Of a stretch of 64,000 nt of DNA, positions 39,311 to 50,848 are shown one piece after another. The stretch lies in contig CM051004.1 of NCBI GenBank assembly GCA_027704905.1, positions 13,400,948 to 13,464,947 on the forward strand, written 5' to 3'. A program made the position numbers and the translations under genes. Position 1 is the first letter of the stretch. Each line of letters opens with the position of its first letter. Under the pieces are notes generated by a model. That model saw nothing but the letters and a program-made list of their open reading frames with translations, was not told the DNA's origin and did no database searches. The stretch is from Muraenolepis orangiensis. Lineage: Eukaryota > Chordata > Actinopteri > Gadiformes > Muraenolepididae.

Positions 39311-39320
<10 letters not shown>

Positions 39321-39351
39321 ATATAATTATAGATTTAATTATATATATATT

Positions 39352-39600
39352 CAAGATTCAAGATTCAAGATTCAAGATAACTTTATTTATCCCGAGGGAA
39401 ATTAAGGTGCAACAGTTGAAACAGGGGGAATAAATGCACACACAAATATACTAATACCTAAAAGCTAAAAACTAAATAACAACAAACTAACTAAACAAAA
39501 CTAGTATAAACAAACTATAACTAAATGAAATCTAAATGTATTGATAGATGAATTGCACAATTTACAGTATTATTACAGTATTATTACAGTAATACGTAGG
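39352..39600 (-). mobile_element. Interspersed repeat with TCAAGAT end repeats
   Basis: Tandem TCAAGAT units and AACTTTATTTATCCCGAGGGAAATTAAGGTGC, a phrase common at the 3' ends of fish non-LTR elements in reverse orientation. The family cannot be named from this fragment. Confidence 0.6.
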
Positions 39601-39616
39601 TATATACAATACAATA

Positions 39617-39875
39617 TTCAAGATTCAAGATTCAAGATTCATTGTATTTGCCATTTGCAACAAGTACAATAGAATGCTTACTCCCCATTCCCTCCCGCAG
39701 TGTTAATTCGAGAACACAATACTATAGGAATACTATACACAATAAAATAAAAAAGAGCAATGAAGTGATTGATGGATGATATGTACATGCTTTTTGCACG
39801 TTGTGCAAAAAGCATTTTAAAGCATTTTAAAGTGGCAGTAGTGCAGCAGCATCATGAATACAATGCACTACAGTA
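39617..39875 (+). mobile_element. Dispersed 250-bp repeat family, copy C
   Basis: Shares TTTGCAACAAGTACAAT, CATTCCCTCCCGCAGTG and ACACAATACTATAGGAATAC with copies A, B and D, and likewise ends near GTGCAGCAGCATCATGA. Confidence 0.72.
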
Positions 39876-39963
39876 CTGTTTATATATATATTTATATATA
39901 CGATGTTTTAAAGAAGGTCTGCGTCACTGTCATCAGTCATGGCAGTGACAGTTGTCACCTCAG

Positions 39964-40035
39964 TGACGTCACTTCCCTTGTGTTAGTGACGTCAGTGACG
40001 TCACTTCCCTTGTTTCAGTGACGTCAGTGACGTCA
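39964..40035 (+). promoter_or_regulatory. prkacb: Five-CRE array, PRKACB promoter
   Basis: Five exact copies of the palindromic cAMP response element TGACGTCA lie at 39964-39971, 39987-39994, 39996-40003, 40019-40026 and 40028-40035. The last four form two pairs with 9-bp start spacing (TGACGTCAGTGACGTCA). Three are followed by CTTCC, an ETS half-site in reverse. The array is about 480 bp before the PRKACB start codon and just before the GC-rich 5' region. CREB/ATF binding is known for this motif; the feedback role is inference. Confidence 0.8.
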
Positions 40036-40510
40036 CTTCCCGTGTGTGCGAGAGTGTTTTTTTCCGACTCAACGGTAACCAGAAGACGGAGGCTAAAGGC
40101 TAACGGATAGCTTCATGTTTTAAACACTAGCTTCATTTTTTTTAAGCTTCATGTGTTCATTATTCAGCTCAGCTCTGTTTGGACGGTAGACGACCAGGGG
40201 GGCTTTACACGGGACAGAGGGACGGTTCAAGAAGACGTGGATGTTGTTGTTGTTGTTGTTAGCCGTCCAGCTAACGCGAGCTGATTCGTTTTAAGATAGC
40301 TAGCGGATGCTAACGGAGGTCCCTGGCTAGCTCATCGCCCCATCACCACCGCTCCTATAGCCCTCCGTGAACCTCCCCGTGTTCCACGTTTAGTCCGCCG
40401 TTTACCGCTCCTAGCCCCATCCCCACCGCTCCTAGCACTCCGTGTATCACCCCGTGTACCGCCGTGTATCTCTCCCCGGTCTCCCCCAGTCCTCCTCTTG
40501 TCTTCCTACG

Positions 40511-40556
40511 ATGGGAAACGCAGCGACTGCCAAGAAAGGCAACGAGCAGGAAAGCG
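40511..40556 (+). CDS. prkacb: PRKACB exon 1 (Cbeta1 start)
   Basis: Encodes [15 protein letters not shown] plus one base, donor GTAAGA. MGN is the N-myristoylation and Asn-deamidation site of PKA catalytic subunits. Confidence 0.95.
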
Positions 40557-40839
40557 GTAAGAGGTTCTCTTATTGCTCTTGTTATATGTGAAGCCTGCCT
40601 CGTTCAAGGGCAGCTGAAGCCTTTGCAGCCCACAAAAACAATACGAGAAAACCAACTGTAGTGGGCAGATGGTTAGTGGTAGTACTTGTATAAGTGGCAT
40701 GGGTGTATATATATCTATATCTATATCTATATAGATATAGATATCTATATCTATCTATATAGATATCTCTGACAGCCTCTATAGTTGGCATAGGATTAGG
40801 GGTAGTGCTTGTTTAACTGGCATGGGTACAATGTGTGTT

Positions 40840-40886
<47 letters not shown>

Positions 40887-43800
40887 GAATGTCAGCCCCG
40901 GCATAGGACGAGTCATGTGTTTTATACATTCAAAATAACGGCCCATCATTCAATTGGTAGAAAACGTTGTTCAGGACATATCTGGGTGTGGGGTTTCCAA
41001 TCAATATAAACCATGGATAATCACAACAGGTAGGCCTATGTAGAACGTCTACATGGGTATATTTAAAAGTAGGAATACATTGAAACAGTTGACAGCCAGA
41101 GTAAATTATCCCCAGACAGATGTTTATATGATAGATACAGGACCTTAAATCAAAATAGCCTACCATGCCTTCTGTGGTGTCCCATTGCAGTTAGTGGTAG
41201 CTCCCAGTTACATTATTATGAACTACAACTAAATCGATGAACTACAACTAAATCCAGATATTTCCTTTACTCAAAACCAGTTGCTGTGAAAACACTTGAT
41301 TGTCAAGTGTTTTGTTTCGGTAATGGCCAAGTTAATCCACTAAACTGAACCTCCTGTCTCTTGACCTGCTTTCTGATTGGCAAAGCTGGCAAAGTACCAC
41401 CCACCCATCCAGCCTTCACTGGGAGAGGCTGAGGGTTGTGCACAATAACACCAGGCTGTCATGTAAACAGTTTTAAGTACTGAAAACAGTGCCAATAGAC
41501 AATTTCACTTTGCACTTTTCATCTATATTGTAGAAATGTAAATCAGTCATTTTGATGGCTCAGTATGAGTTTATATATAAAGATACACTGATAAGTAAAC
41601 TAAAAAAAAGCTAGGAGTACAAACGTATTTTTTCAGCTCAGTCAATCACACAATCAAAGTTAAACTCATAACTACATATTTTGTATATCAAAAGGATTTG
41701 AAATAATGTAATAATGTATCTGCATAATAGTATTCAAATGGTATGTTTCAAAAATCCTACAATAGGCAATTTGAAGTGCATTGTTACTCTTTACCACCAG
41801 AGAGCGTGATCGTCTTTCTTAAGAATGTAAGACATGGCAGCATCCACAAGTTATACTGCTATTAAGATTGTAATAATATTTGTCAAACATTTCACTTTAA
41901 TCCTAAATTTGCATTATTGTGTTGCTGGCACAAAATGTCAGACAATAATGAAAGCAATTATTTAAATGTCTATTTGAATTAGTGTAAAACTGGAACAGGA
42001 AGTATATATTTTAGTGGTTAGCCAGCCATTGCAGTGCACTTCACTGCATACAGGAAATGTGTATGACTCACTTTCAGTTGAAAACTTTCACAGTACCTTC
42101 AAGCTGTGTACATTAAAGACAGAGCAATACATTTGAGCAATGTCCCAGGGCAAGGATCACTCCTTTCTTAAATTGGACGAATTGGCCAACCGACTGTTCC
42201 ACAGATATCGGAAGGGAAGCCAGGAAAGCGATGGAGCCCAGGTCTCAGAGTTTACGGTCATTTGGGATAGATCGAGTAAGTAAGGTGCTGCTTTCAGAGC
42301 AAACAGGTGTTAGCTGCACTGAGCTACAACCTACCACTGGGTTTGTACTGTCACTGTGTGGTTGCTAATTTGTTTGAGCAGCTGCTGTTTGGTTAAACTC
42401 TACATTGAATAATTTTGTCAAAACACCATGATTTTGAAATGAACCGAAACGATCCCGAAGGCTTTTGATAGCAGGAAGTGCATTTGTTTATCTGTTTTAT
42501 CTTAAAGAAAAGTTTGCACCTTAACTTGTTTTGATGTTAATGTTTTCTAATGTGAATGCATGCAAGATTAATGTAATGTTATCATTTGACCTATAGGCTA
42601 AATGGGGCTAGGCTATTTTGGAAGTTGCTTATTGGAATGATTTCATTGAATATTGCCTCAGCTGCTGTAGAAAAACACTTCACTATTCATCGTTAGCATC
42701 ACAGTCAGTTGTCCAGTTGTTACTGTGCATATCTGTTCACCTTGTAAAATCGAAAATGTGCTAACATGTGTGTCATGTTAATCTTCTCTTTTCAACCACT
42801 CGTCTGTCTTCCGTCAAGTTTTACTTGAACTATAGTGTTCAGTATAAGTTAGGGATAAACTCAGCATTCAACAGTATTATTAGAATGGATACACATTTAT
42901 AGTTACAGTCAGTATTATTAGAATGGGTACACATTTAAAGTTACAGTAAGTATTATTAGAACAGGCGCACATTTAAAGTTGTATTACAATGGGTACACTT
43001 TTAAAGTTAGTCAGTATTATTAGAATGGGTACACATTACAAGTTACAGTAAGTATTAGTAACACTCTTTTACATTGATAACACACTGAATTTACATTTGA
43101 ATATACACAGATATTCAAACCCAAGATGTTGAATTAGTTTTGGATATAGGCTTGGTGTGTACTTTGTCTTCTTGTTCGCTGTCTTTTTGTCTGTTACGTT
43201 TAATCCACTTGAATTTCTTATGTTCTTCTTTTAGCACATCATAAACGTTCTTTCTTCTCTTTCTCCTCTTCATCATTTCCATCCATATGGGTGAATGTTC
43301 CTGCAAACCTTTGGTGAACTTTAGAGACTTTTGGTACGACCATTCTTTCATCGGCCATCCTAAGTCACAGAGATACTAACCACAGATCCCGTCAATTGAC
43401 CATGTAGTATGCATCTGGATGCCCCATTTGATATTCAGACACCATTTTCTTGTTTAGATTATAAACGACACATGGACAGCAGTGTCCAGTTTGCCTGTTG
43501 TGCATGGGGACAGCATGGCCTTTCTCTGTGACTATGGTCAGCTCATGTCTGCCGTGAATTTTCAACTGCACTCTCTTTCCAATGCCTGCAACGTAAACCC
43601 AGTTTCAGCCTTGTTTTTGTCTTTTCTACTGCCTTTCATTTCCCGATTTTCCTTCAACAAATTTTGAAAGCGATGCAGAACTGTCTCTCTTTAAAATTGG
43701 CCCCTTCCCACAAAACCCATGAGAGCTATTTGCATCTCTTTATTAAGCTATACTGTCTGGGTGTTTTTGAATTTGTAACTTTTTAACTTTAAATTAAGTA

Positions 43801-46800
43801 TTTAAAGTTGTTTTTTGTTTATTGTCAAGTACAGTACTACTTTCCTAGTACTTGACGTTGGCCTGACTTCAGTTTGGATGTGTTCTACCGATGCCTTTCC
43901 TGAATGTTTCACCCTTTGAACTACGTCCCTCCTTCCCTTACCAATATGCTGTTAATTGTCTTCAATCTTTTTCCTCTTTATAGTGAAAGAGTTCTTAGCC
44001 AAAGCCAAAGAAGATTTTCTTAGGAAATGGGAGTGTCCACCACAGGTAATTGAAAACTGAAATGAAAAAGTCTACAGCACTAATTTCACATTTCAATGAA
44101 CTACACATTTTTCCAGAGGTCAGACATGTGGTTGTTGTTGTTTGGCTCACTGGAACCCATAACGTGTTTCCCCAGAGCACAACTTGCCTGGATGACTTCG
44201 ATAGGCTCAAGACCCTGGGCACGGGTTCGTTTGGCCGAGTGATGCTCGTCAAACATAAAGCGACAGACCAATTCTACGCCATGAAGATCCTTGACAAACA
44301 GAAAGTGCGTAGCTGTCTTAAACACCCCACAAAAAAAGCCCATGTACTAAAGACTAGTCCATCACAACCCCCTCCTCCACGATAACGCTATCTGATCTTT
44401 GCAGACTTGTACATACAGCATTTCAGCTTTGGCTAAACACTGCGCCTTTTTAGAAGGAAGTGGAAAGTTTCCACTCACACTCGTACATATCAGATGCGGT
44501 GCACTCGGAAACCTCAAGTATCTGAAACTCTGGTTGAGCCTGCGAACGTGCTAGCTTTATGTGAAGGCAAGCCTGCAGCCCATACCTTTTTAACTTGGTT
44601 TTAGTCATTCGTATACTGTACTGCATTCCATCTCCAATGAACCAAGATATTGTATTTGCTATTAAATTGTAGCTTTACTCTATTATTTCAGGATGATGGT
44701 CATTACAATATTGGGCTTTTCAGTCTTATTTCAGGCGTGTTTTACTTTATGGTTTGTTGTCTTACCTTCATGTGTTTTTTTTTTTTAATGATGCTGTACA
44801 ACCTGAGCACAGATGTACATGTTTGACTCTTGCATTTCATTGGCAGGTGGTCAAGCTGAAACAGATAGAACACACGTTAAATGAGAAGAGAATTCTGCAG
44901 GCTGTCTCCTTTCCATTCCTTGTCCGATTGGAGTACTCCTTCAAGGTAAACTTTCACTGTTTGCTCTGAGCTTTGTTTGTGGTGGTGGCAGCCAGGTTAG
45001 CTGGGACAGAGTATTATGTTTGGCTTCCTAATGCATGCACCTAATGTTTCTTTTTAATTCAAATAATCAATAATACATTGAGTAAGTAAAGAGGCCGTTT
45101 TAAAATCATGAATGATGCAGGACAACAATGACTTGGCAAATGTCCATGAGTACTGTCATATGATTTTCACTTTTGTGAGTGAAACGACTGATGTTTTATT
45201 TCCCACCAGGACAACTCTAATCTCTACATGGTGATGGAGTATGTTCCTGGAGGAGAAATGTTCTCACACCTCAGACGCATTGGGAGGTTCAGGTAATTTG
45301 TGATAAGATTTCTGGAGCTCCTATACACTTTCCTAAAATTTGTAGTAAATATTAAAATAAAACACATGCATCTCTCAAATTGTTGACAAGGAGTAATGTG
45401 TATTTCCTGGTTGACCTTGTTTTTAGATTTCAACCATATACAAATGAAAAATGTTTGAGCTAAATTAAAGTGGAATAGAGCTCAGGGCTTAACTGGGGCT
45501 GCGCTGCATGTTCTAATGTCGTTGAGGAGAGGAGATGCACTCATCTGTCTTGGGGTTCCGTCTAACCACCATGTTTGTTTCATTCTTTCAGTGAAAACCA
45601 TGCACGCTTTTATGCAGCTCAGATAGTACTCACCTTCGAGTACCTCCACTCACTAGACCTCATCTACAGAGACCTGAAGCCAGAGAACCTGCTCATAGAC
45701 CAGCATGGCTACATCCAGGTCATTTGTGCGATACATTTCTACCTGAATGATGGGCATTCCGTTTGCTATGAGGGGACAAAGGTTCAAAGATGCAGTTTGC
45801 TGCCAAATATTGGATTTTAACAAATTAAATACGGCATTTGGTTTTGCTATGACGCAGGTGACAGACTTTGGTTTCGCCAAGAGAGTAAAGGGCAGAACCT
45901 GGACATTATGTGGCACCCCTGAGTACCTGGCCCCGGAGATCATTCTGAGCAAGGTGAGGTCTCTCCACATCACACCGCATTACGGTGAATAAAAGGTCAT
46001 CGGATCGGCTGTGCTATGCGTACAGCCTGAACCAATGAAGGATCAAAGTACGTAGTTGTGTTTGTTTTGCCTGAGAGTACTTATGCAAACATTACACATG
46101 GACATAAAAAACAGGATGCAAATGGGGAACTCAATTTAAGCAAATAAAGACAACTATTTGTTGAGAATAAAAGTTAAATTTGTATTTTAGTTGAATTATT
46201 GTTAATAATAATAATGTTGGAGTAATCCAACATTGATTGGTTGGAAGAATTTGAGAAGAATAACCATGGCAACCAGATACAGAAATATTACCCTTTAAGC
46301 TTGTGAACGATGGCAACACGTTGACATCTGGCATTGTGATGATGATTAATCGTGAATCAGCTTAGCACAAGACAAACAAGGAAGTCTGGTCAACCTACTC
46401 GGATGGAGCGGTGTATGAACAAACTAGTAAATAGTGTTTTTGAGGTTTAGTCTGTTTTGATTATATGGTTGTGCTGATATGTTTCTAGAGTTCATTTTGT
46501 CATATTCAGTACCTTCAGTATGGAAGTGCTTTGTTGTGCCTTGTCATGGCTTATTGCTTTTTTTTGCTAGCAAAGTTAGAGTTGTCCTAGATCACCATAA
46601 CCTGGTTTTCAGATGGTGACATAGAAATGAAGTTTCATCACCAAAAACGGCACCACTGAATTACTTTTCTCAGTAGTACGTTGACTTTCAGTTCAAAGAC
46701 TGGGGTTCAACTGGGTTGGGTTTAGAATCCGATCCCCTGCCTGCACATTTATGTGTTCTGATTTTACAAAATGTAATCATTAGCCTACACTTGAGGAATA

Positions 46801-47960
46801 ACACAAGATCGGCTTTTAAAGCACTGTGCTTCATCCCTGGTGCTTAGGTGTTAGCACTTGGCTAGCTAGCGGTTTTGTGTATAACATTGTGTATAACATA
46901 ACCCCCCCCTTGAATACAATGAGGACATCATCACAACATTGAGGAACTGCAACATTTCACATTCGCTGAGAATTACACAACAGCGGCTGCGTGATGCTGA
47001 TTTGTCAACTCATTTCCAACCATAGCAGGTGTTATTTGTGAAAGGTGACGGGCAAGTGGACTGAACATTGAACATTGTATCCGTTGTATTTTTATAAAAA
47101 AAACACATTTAGATAGTTGACAACTGCTGGCTGTGATAGGGGTAAATGTTAATGATGAAAGCCACACAAATTCAGCTTCAGAATAAATGTAATATTCCCT
47201 TGGTGTATTTCCTAGGCGTATTCACCCCTGTATGAATGTTCCCCAGGGCTACAACAAAGCTGTGGACTGGTGGGCCCTGGGGGTCTTGATCTACGAGATG
47301 GCTGCTGGTTACCCTCCATTCTTTGCTGACCAGCCCATACAGATATACGAGAAAATAGTCTCCGGCAAGGTACACACACACACACACCCGAGTAACATGT
47401 TTTAGTCATTTAAAGCACTGACTTGTCATTGTCTTTCTTTACTGTGCATCTTTTTTTCTGAGACAAAAATATTTATCTAATTTTCTACATTCCCGGCATT
47501 TTTGGGCCACGTAGGTACGATTCCCATCTCACTTTAGCTCCGATCTGAAGGATCTGCTGAGGAACCTGCTCCAGGTCGATTTGACCAAGCGATTTGGCAA
47601 CCTTAAGAATGGGGTGAACGACATCAAAAACCACAAGTGGTTCTCAACAACAGACTGGATCGCCATCTATGAAAGAAAGGTTTGTTGAGCCATGGTATAT
47701 GGATATTCTTTGGTATATGGACCTTCTTTGGTATTTGGGTTCATTGTCATTTTTTGGAGGGGTGTGTACAGAAGCGTAGTATTCATCAAAAATACACTGC
47801 GACAAAATGTATTATTGTATTATTAATGTTTCAGGTCGAAGCTCCCTTCATGCCAAAGTGCAGAGGACCAGGGGACACAAGCAATTTTGACGACTACGAA
47901 GAGGAGGATGTCCGCGTCTCAGAAACGGAAAAGTGTGCAAAAGAGTTTGCCGAGTTCTAG
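40511..47960 (+). CDS. prkacb: PRKACB, cAMP-dependent protein kinase catalytic subunit beta
   Basis: A serine/threonine kinase held inactive by regulatory subunits and released by cAMP. Exons: 40511-40556, 43984-44045, 44176-44304, 44847-44945, 45210-45292, 45592-45718, 45858-45953, 47247-47369, 47515-47679, 47835-47960. They join without a break to 351 codons, the exact family length. Key residues (counting Met 1): Gly2 for myristoylation, GTGSFG loop, Lys73, Glu92, YRDLKPEN with Asp167, DFG Asp185, activation-loop Thr198 in [11 protein letters not shown], Ser339 in RVSETEK, and the C-terminal FAEF hydrophobic motif. The AATAKKG start and ETEKCAKEF tail favour beta over alpha, as does synteny with TTLL7 and SAMD13. 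Residue 11 is Asn where mammals have the autophosphorylated Ser. An alternative first exon exists at 42140-42275. Confidence 0.97.
40557..42139 (+). other. PRKACB intron, repeats only
   Basis: Holds an ATCTAT/ATAGAT quasi-palindrome (40707-40768) and an (AT)n run (40845-40882). No further exon recognised. Confidence 0.55.
42140..42275 (+). CDS. prkacb: PRKACB alternative first exon (Cbeta2-like)
   Basis: An ATG at 42140, directly preceded by an in-frame TGA, opens 45 codons ending VIWDRS plus an A, then a strong donor GTAAGTAAGG. Spliced to the common exon at 43984 the A plus TG gives Met, producing WDRSMKEFLAK exactly as in mammalian Cbeta2. The core [13 protein letters not shown] resembles the SRLFHRHSKG stretch of Cbeta2, and the exon replaces the myristoylated start. 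The predicted isoform is 381 residues. This exon is too short for ordinary ORF tracks. Coding status is inferred from similarity and phase. Confidence 0.85.
42868..43058 (+). repeat. About 41-bp tandem repeat in PRKACB intron
   Basis: Around five degenerate copies of AGTATTATTAGAATGGGTAC followed by ACATTTAAAGTTACAGTA. Confidence 0.85.
43984..44045 (+). CDS. prkacb: PRKACB exon 2
   Basis: Encodes [20 protein letters not shown], the A-helix with its conserved Trp, common to all isoforms. The first two bases complete Val (after exon 1) or Met (after the alternative exon). Confidence 0.96.
44176..44304 (+). CDS. prkacb: PRKACB exon 3
   Basis: 43 codons with the glycine loop [12 protein letters not shown] and the ATP lysine in [10 protein letters not shown]. 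Acceptor ccccag, donor GTGCGT. Confidence 0.96.
44847..44945 (+). CDS. prkacb: PRKACB exon 4
   Basis: 33 codons covering the C-helix ([13 protein letters not shown]) with Glu92 that pairs with the ATP lysine. Confidence 0.96.
45210..45292 (+). CDS. prkacb: PRKACB exon 5
   Basis: Encodes [20 protein letters not shown] and the RRIGRF stretch, which holds hinge and substrate-recognition residues. Confidence 0.96.
45592..45718 (+). CDS. prkacb: PRKACB exon 6
   Basis: Contains the catalytic loop [12 protein letters not shown]. The donor is the non-consensus GTCATT after CAG; no better site keeps the frame. Confidence 0.95.
45858..45953 (+). CDS. prkacb: PRKACB exon 7
   Basis: Contains [10 protein letters not shown] and the activation loop [15 protein letters not shown]. 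Confidence 0.96.
45954..47246 (+). other. PRKACB intron 7, nothing recognised
   Basis: Unique AT-rich sequence; no repeats or exons seen. Confidence 0.5.
47247..47369 (+). CDS. prkacb: PRKACB exon 8
   Basis: 41 codons, [20 protein letters not shown] to KIVSGK. The donor GTACAC opens directly into a short (CA)n run. Confidence 0.96.
47515..47679 (+). CDS. prkacb: PRKACB exon 9
   Basis: 55 codons, C-lobe helices G-I with [12 protein letters not shown] and [15 protein letters not shown]. Confidence 0.96.
47835..47960 (+). CDS. prkacb: PRKACB last coding exon
   Basis: 41 codons and TAG. C-tail with NFDDYEEED, the Ser339 turn site and terminal FAEF. Confidence 0.96.
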   Translation, partial: VEAPFMPKCRGPGDTSNFDDYEEEDVRVSETEKCAKEFAEF

Positions 47961-50530
47961 TGAGAACCCGTTAGGGCTCACATGCAATGGGATATTTTTT
48001 TGCACTCATCTGAGGGTGAAGGTGGAGCTGAGACCATCATGTGTTCAAAACAATTGCCTAGTCCCTTCATTCCACAAAAGGCTGAGTGAGGTCCTTCTTG
48101 CGTGCATCTAGCACTAACCTATACACAGGCACATTATGCAGACACCCCTTGTGCTGCAACACAGAAATACTAGACCACGTTCTCTTGTATATTTTCCTGT
48201 TTGTTTTTTTTATGTTTGCAGCTTGGTAGAAATCCCCTTTCTTCCTCCTCAACCCATTTTCAATTCAACTGATTATTTGCAAAGCAAGACCAAAACCAAT
48301 TATTGTATGGCCATTTTTAATGTGGCACAAAGAGTGATTGATTGTATTAGCTAGTATTGCACACTTTGTTTTAGGGAAGTACAGAAAGATCCTGGTTCCT
48401 GCAAGTGAGTCTTACCAGTTATTGTCTGTTACATGCCTGATTGTGTTTTAGGGTTATATTTTAAAGTTGATTGGCCCAGTCTATACCCCTCAGCATTTTA
48501 CCCCTAAGAAGTAGATACTCGTCTGTGTGCATATACAATATATACGTAAATCAGACATGAGATTTTAGGTCACCCCTCTGTTTAGTTTTTTCTTTTTCTT
48601 TTCTTTTTTTTTTTCTTTTTTTGGGGGGGTGGGGGGTGTCAAGCATGACCAAAATCTAAACAAAACACATGACAAGTCAGTGAACTCAAACATTCAGTAA
48701 CACTGAATTACATGTTGAACTCAGTGTTTTAATCCTTGGGCATTTAGTGGCAACCAGTAGAAAATGTGTCATTGCTGTTACCGTACCGAAGCATTTCGTA
48801 GCATTGTATTCCCTATCCTGTCCCAGGGCATTTTTATTTACCTCAGATAAGGTATGGTGAATCTAACGAATAAACCAGATGAAGATATATTTTTCAGGTA
48901 CTTGTTTTATCCACTCGTAAGAGATAACTTATGGAAAAGATTTATGCGGCTGCAAAAAACATATATTTTTGTTTTTTTCTTTGTTCAATGGTGCATCGTG
49001 AAGGTACATTTGTTTGACCGGTGCAAAGTTTGGTCTGAGGGTACGTAGCGGAGGTTGTGGGCAGTGGTTGGTAGGCGTGTTGGTGAGCAAAGTATTCACT
49101 GAAGGTAATTTCTCACTTATTTTCTAGACTTTTTTTGAGCATCCATGAGGCATTCTCCAACTGCCATCCTTTTTGTTTTCATTTGTTTTTGTTTCATTGT
49201 ATTGCTTCTGTTTTTTCCTTTTTTTTGGTACAGGTGATGTTGTAGGTAATGATGTTAACAGCAACCTAACAAAGTATTCAGCTGGTGTTCTACGTCTGTA
49301 TATATCTATCTGTCCTATATATTTCCATAGTTGGGTCTAGGTTACCGACGGCATATTGTCAACCAGTAGGTGCCACCTACATCTCTGAATACTTATTCCA
49401 AATTGCTCAATGGTACATTGTACAATTGACTCTAGCCCCAAACACATAGACATAGCCCACAATGACTCCAGTTTTTTAACAGAACTGAAGTAGACCAGTG
49501 AAATCCCCAGTGTGTTGTCAAACACACCTTGTCAAAGAGACATTCAGCTGGGGTCATCAACCCAGTACCATACATTTCTGCCTTGCCCAGACTTGGTGTA
49601 AAATACAGGACAGCAAAATGTGAACAAAATGTCGTTTTTGAGAACTGAATACTTTTTTAGGTATTGCAAATACATCCTGATTTGTTTTTTGTTGTGTTTT
49701 TTTATTTTTTTGGGGGGGGGGGTGAAAGATATTGAGCACATGTTACATTTTGTTTTGTTTGCCCTCATTTCGTTTTCAAATTGTGTGTGATCTTTTTATT
49801 TAAGTTTTAGAGATGTTTACTGAATTTTGCTTTTGAATATTTAAACTTGCATAGTAAATAGTATGTATGAAGGTCCCAAATGCAAATGTTTTATTTACAC
49901 AAGTGTTATAAACAAAGAATAGATGGGGTTATTTATTTGTCCAAATGATTTACCACATGCCCTCAGAAAAATAAATGGGCCTATAAATATAGAATCTAAT
50001 TAATATAATTTAATATATACAAATATAGGCCTATGTGACTTTCGATTCTCTGATGGCTGATTTAGATCATGGTCCTTCTTGTTGATTTGTAAAACAATCA
50101 AATGTGACACTTTCGACTTCATTTACGACTTCATCATGTACTTTATGTTCAGTAAGGTGGGAGATAGGTGATATTAAGAAAATGTATATAACGGTATATT
50201 CTTAAAATGTACCCCCCCCCCAACCCTTCAGCATCTTTAAATGAGACTTGTGTTGATCCTGAAGATCTGCAGTAAACGACCACCCTACTCGTGTGTAATG
50301 TTGTCACCTCCAAAAGATGACTACTTTAAATCATCCTTTCTTTACAGTTGGGTCATCATAAATATATGTATTTAGTTTGTTTGGTATTTTGCACAATGTC
50401 ATTTAGAAGGCTGACACTTTTCCCCACCACATGTACTTGTATTTGCAAGGGAAGTATACTATACTTTGCTGTAGCAGATTTTATGTAACAAAGGATATAT
50501 GTCACTGTAATAAATTACATTCTTTTAAAA
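47961..50530 (+). other. prkacb: PRKACB 3' UTR (inferred)
   Basis: About 2.5 kb of T-rich DNA with no ORF of note. Candidate poly(A) signals AATAAA lie near 49970 and at 50509-50514; the latter is the last one before the SAMD13 promoter. A long 3' UTR is usual for this gene in mammals. Confidence 0.6.
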
Positions 50531-50638
50531 AAACAATAGCTGTTTTTTTCCCCTGCTTGTCATGTTTTCAAGTGCTCTGCTCTAGCTGTCACACTGAAAC
50601 GACAGAGGTCTACTCTGTACTACACTCGGACATCTAGG

Positions 50639-50848
50639 ACTACACTTCCCATGAATCATCAGCGTCACGTGACGTAGGAAGCCAGTATTGATCAGCAGCA
50701 GCTAGCTAGATGCACTTCATCAAATGTTAGTTTTATTTCGACAATATATTTAAGAACCGTTGTAAATTATATAATTTTTTACAAAACGTTATTCTGATTC
50801 AAACTGCTGTAACTTCTGTCCTCTCACGGTGCATCGGTCCATAATAAG
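50639..50848 (+). promoter_or_regulatory. samd13: SAMD13 promoter and probable noncoding exon 1
   Basis: ACTACACTTCCCATGA (50639-50654) resembles the ZNF143/Staf site, and GTCACGTGAC (50664-50673) is a palindromic E-box of the USF/TFE type. A GTAAGG donor follows AAG at 50848, suggesting a short untranslated first exon. Only about 125 bp separate this from the PRKACB poly(A) signal. Inferred from motifs; no transcript evidence. Confidence 0.5.

Noticed and set aside
43115..43351. Lysine-rich 78-codon frame on the minus strand in a PRKACB intron
   Set aside because: No family resemblance, no acceptor or donor pair, and AT-rich composition gives such frames by chance. A remnant of an unknown element is possible but unsupported.
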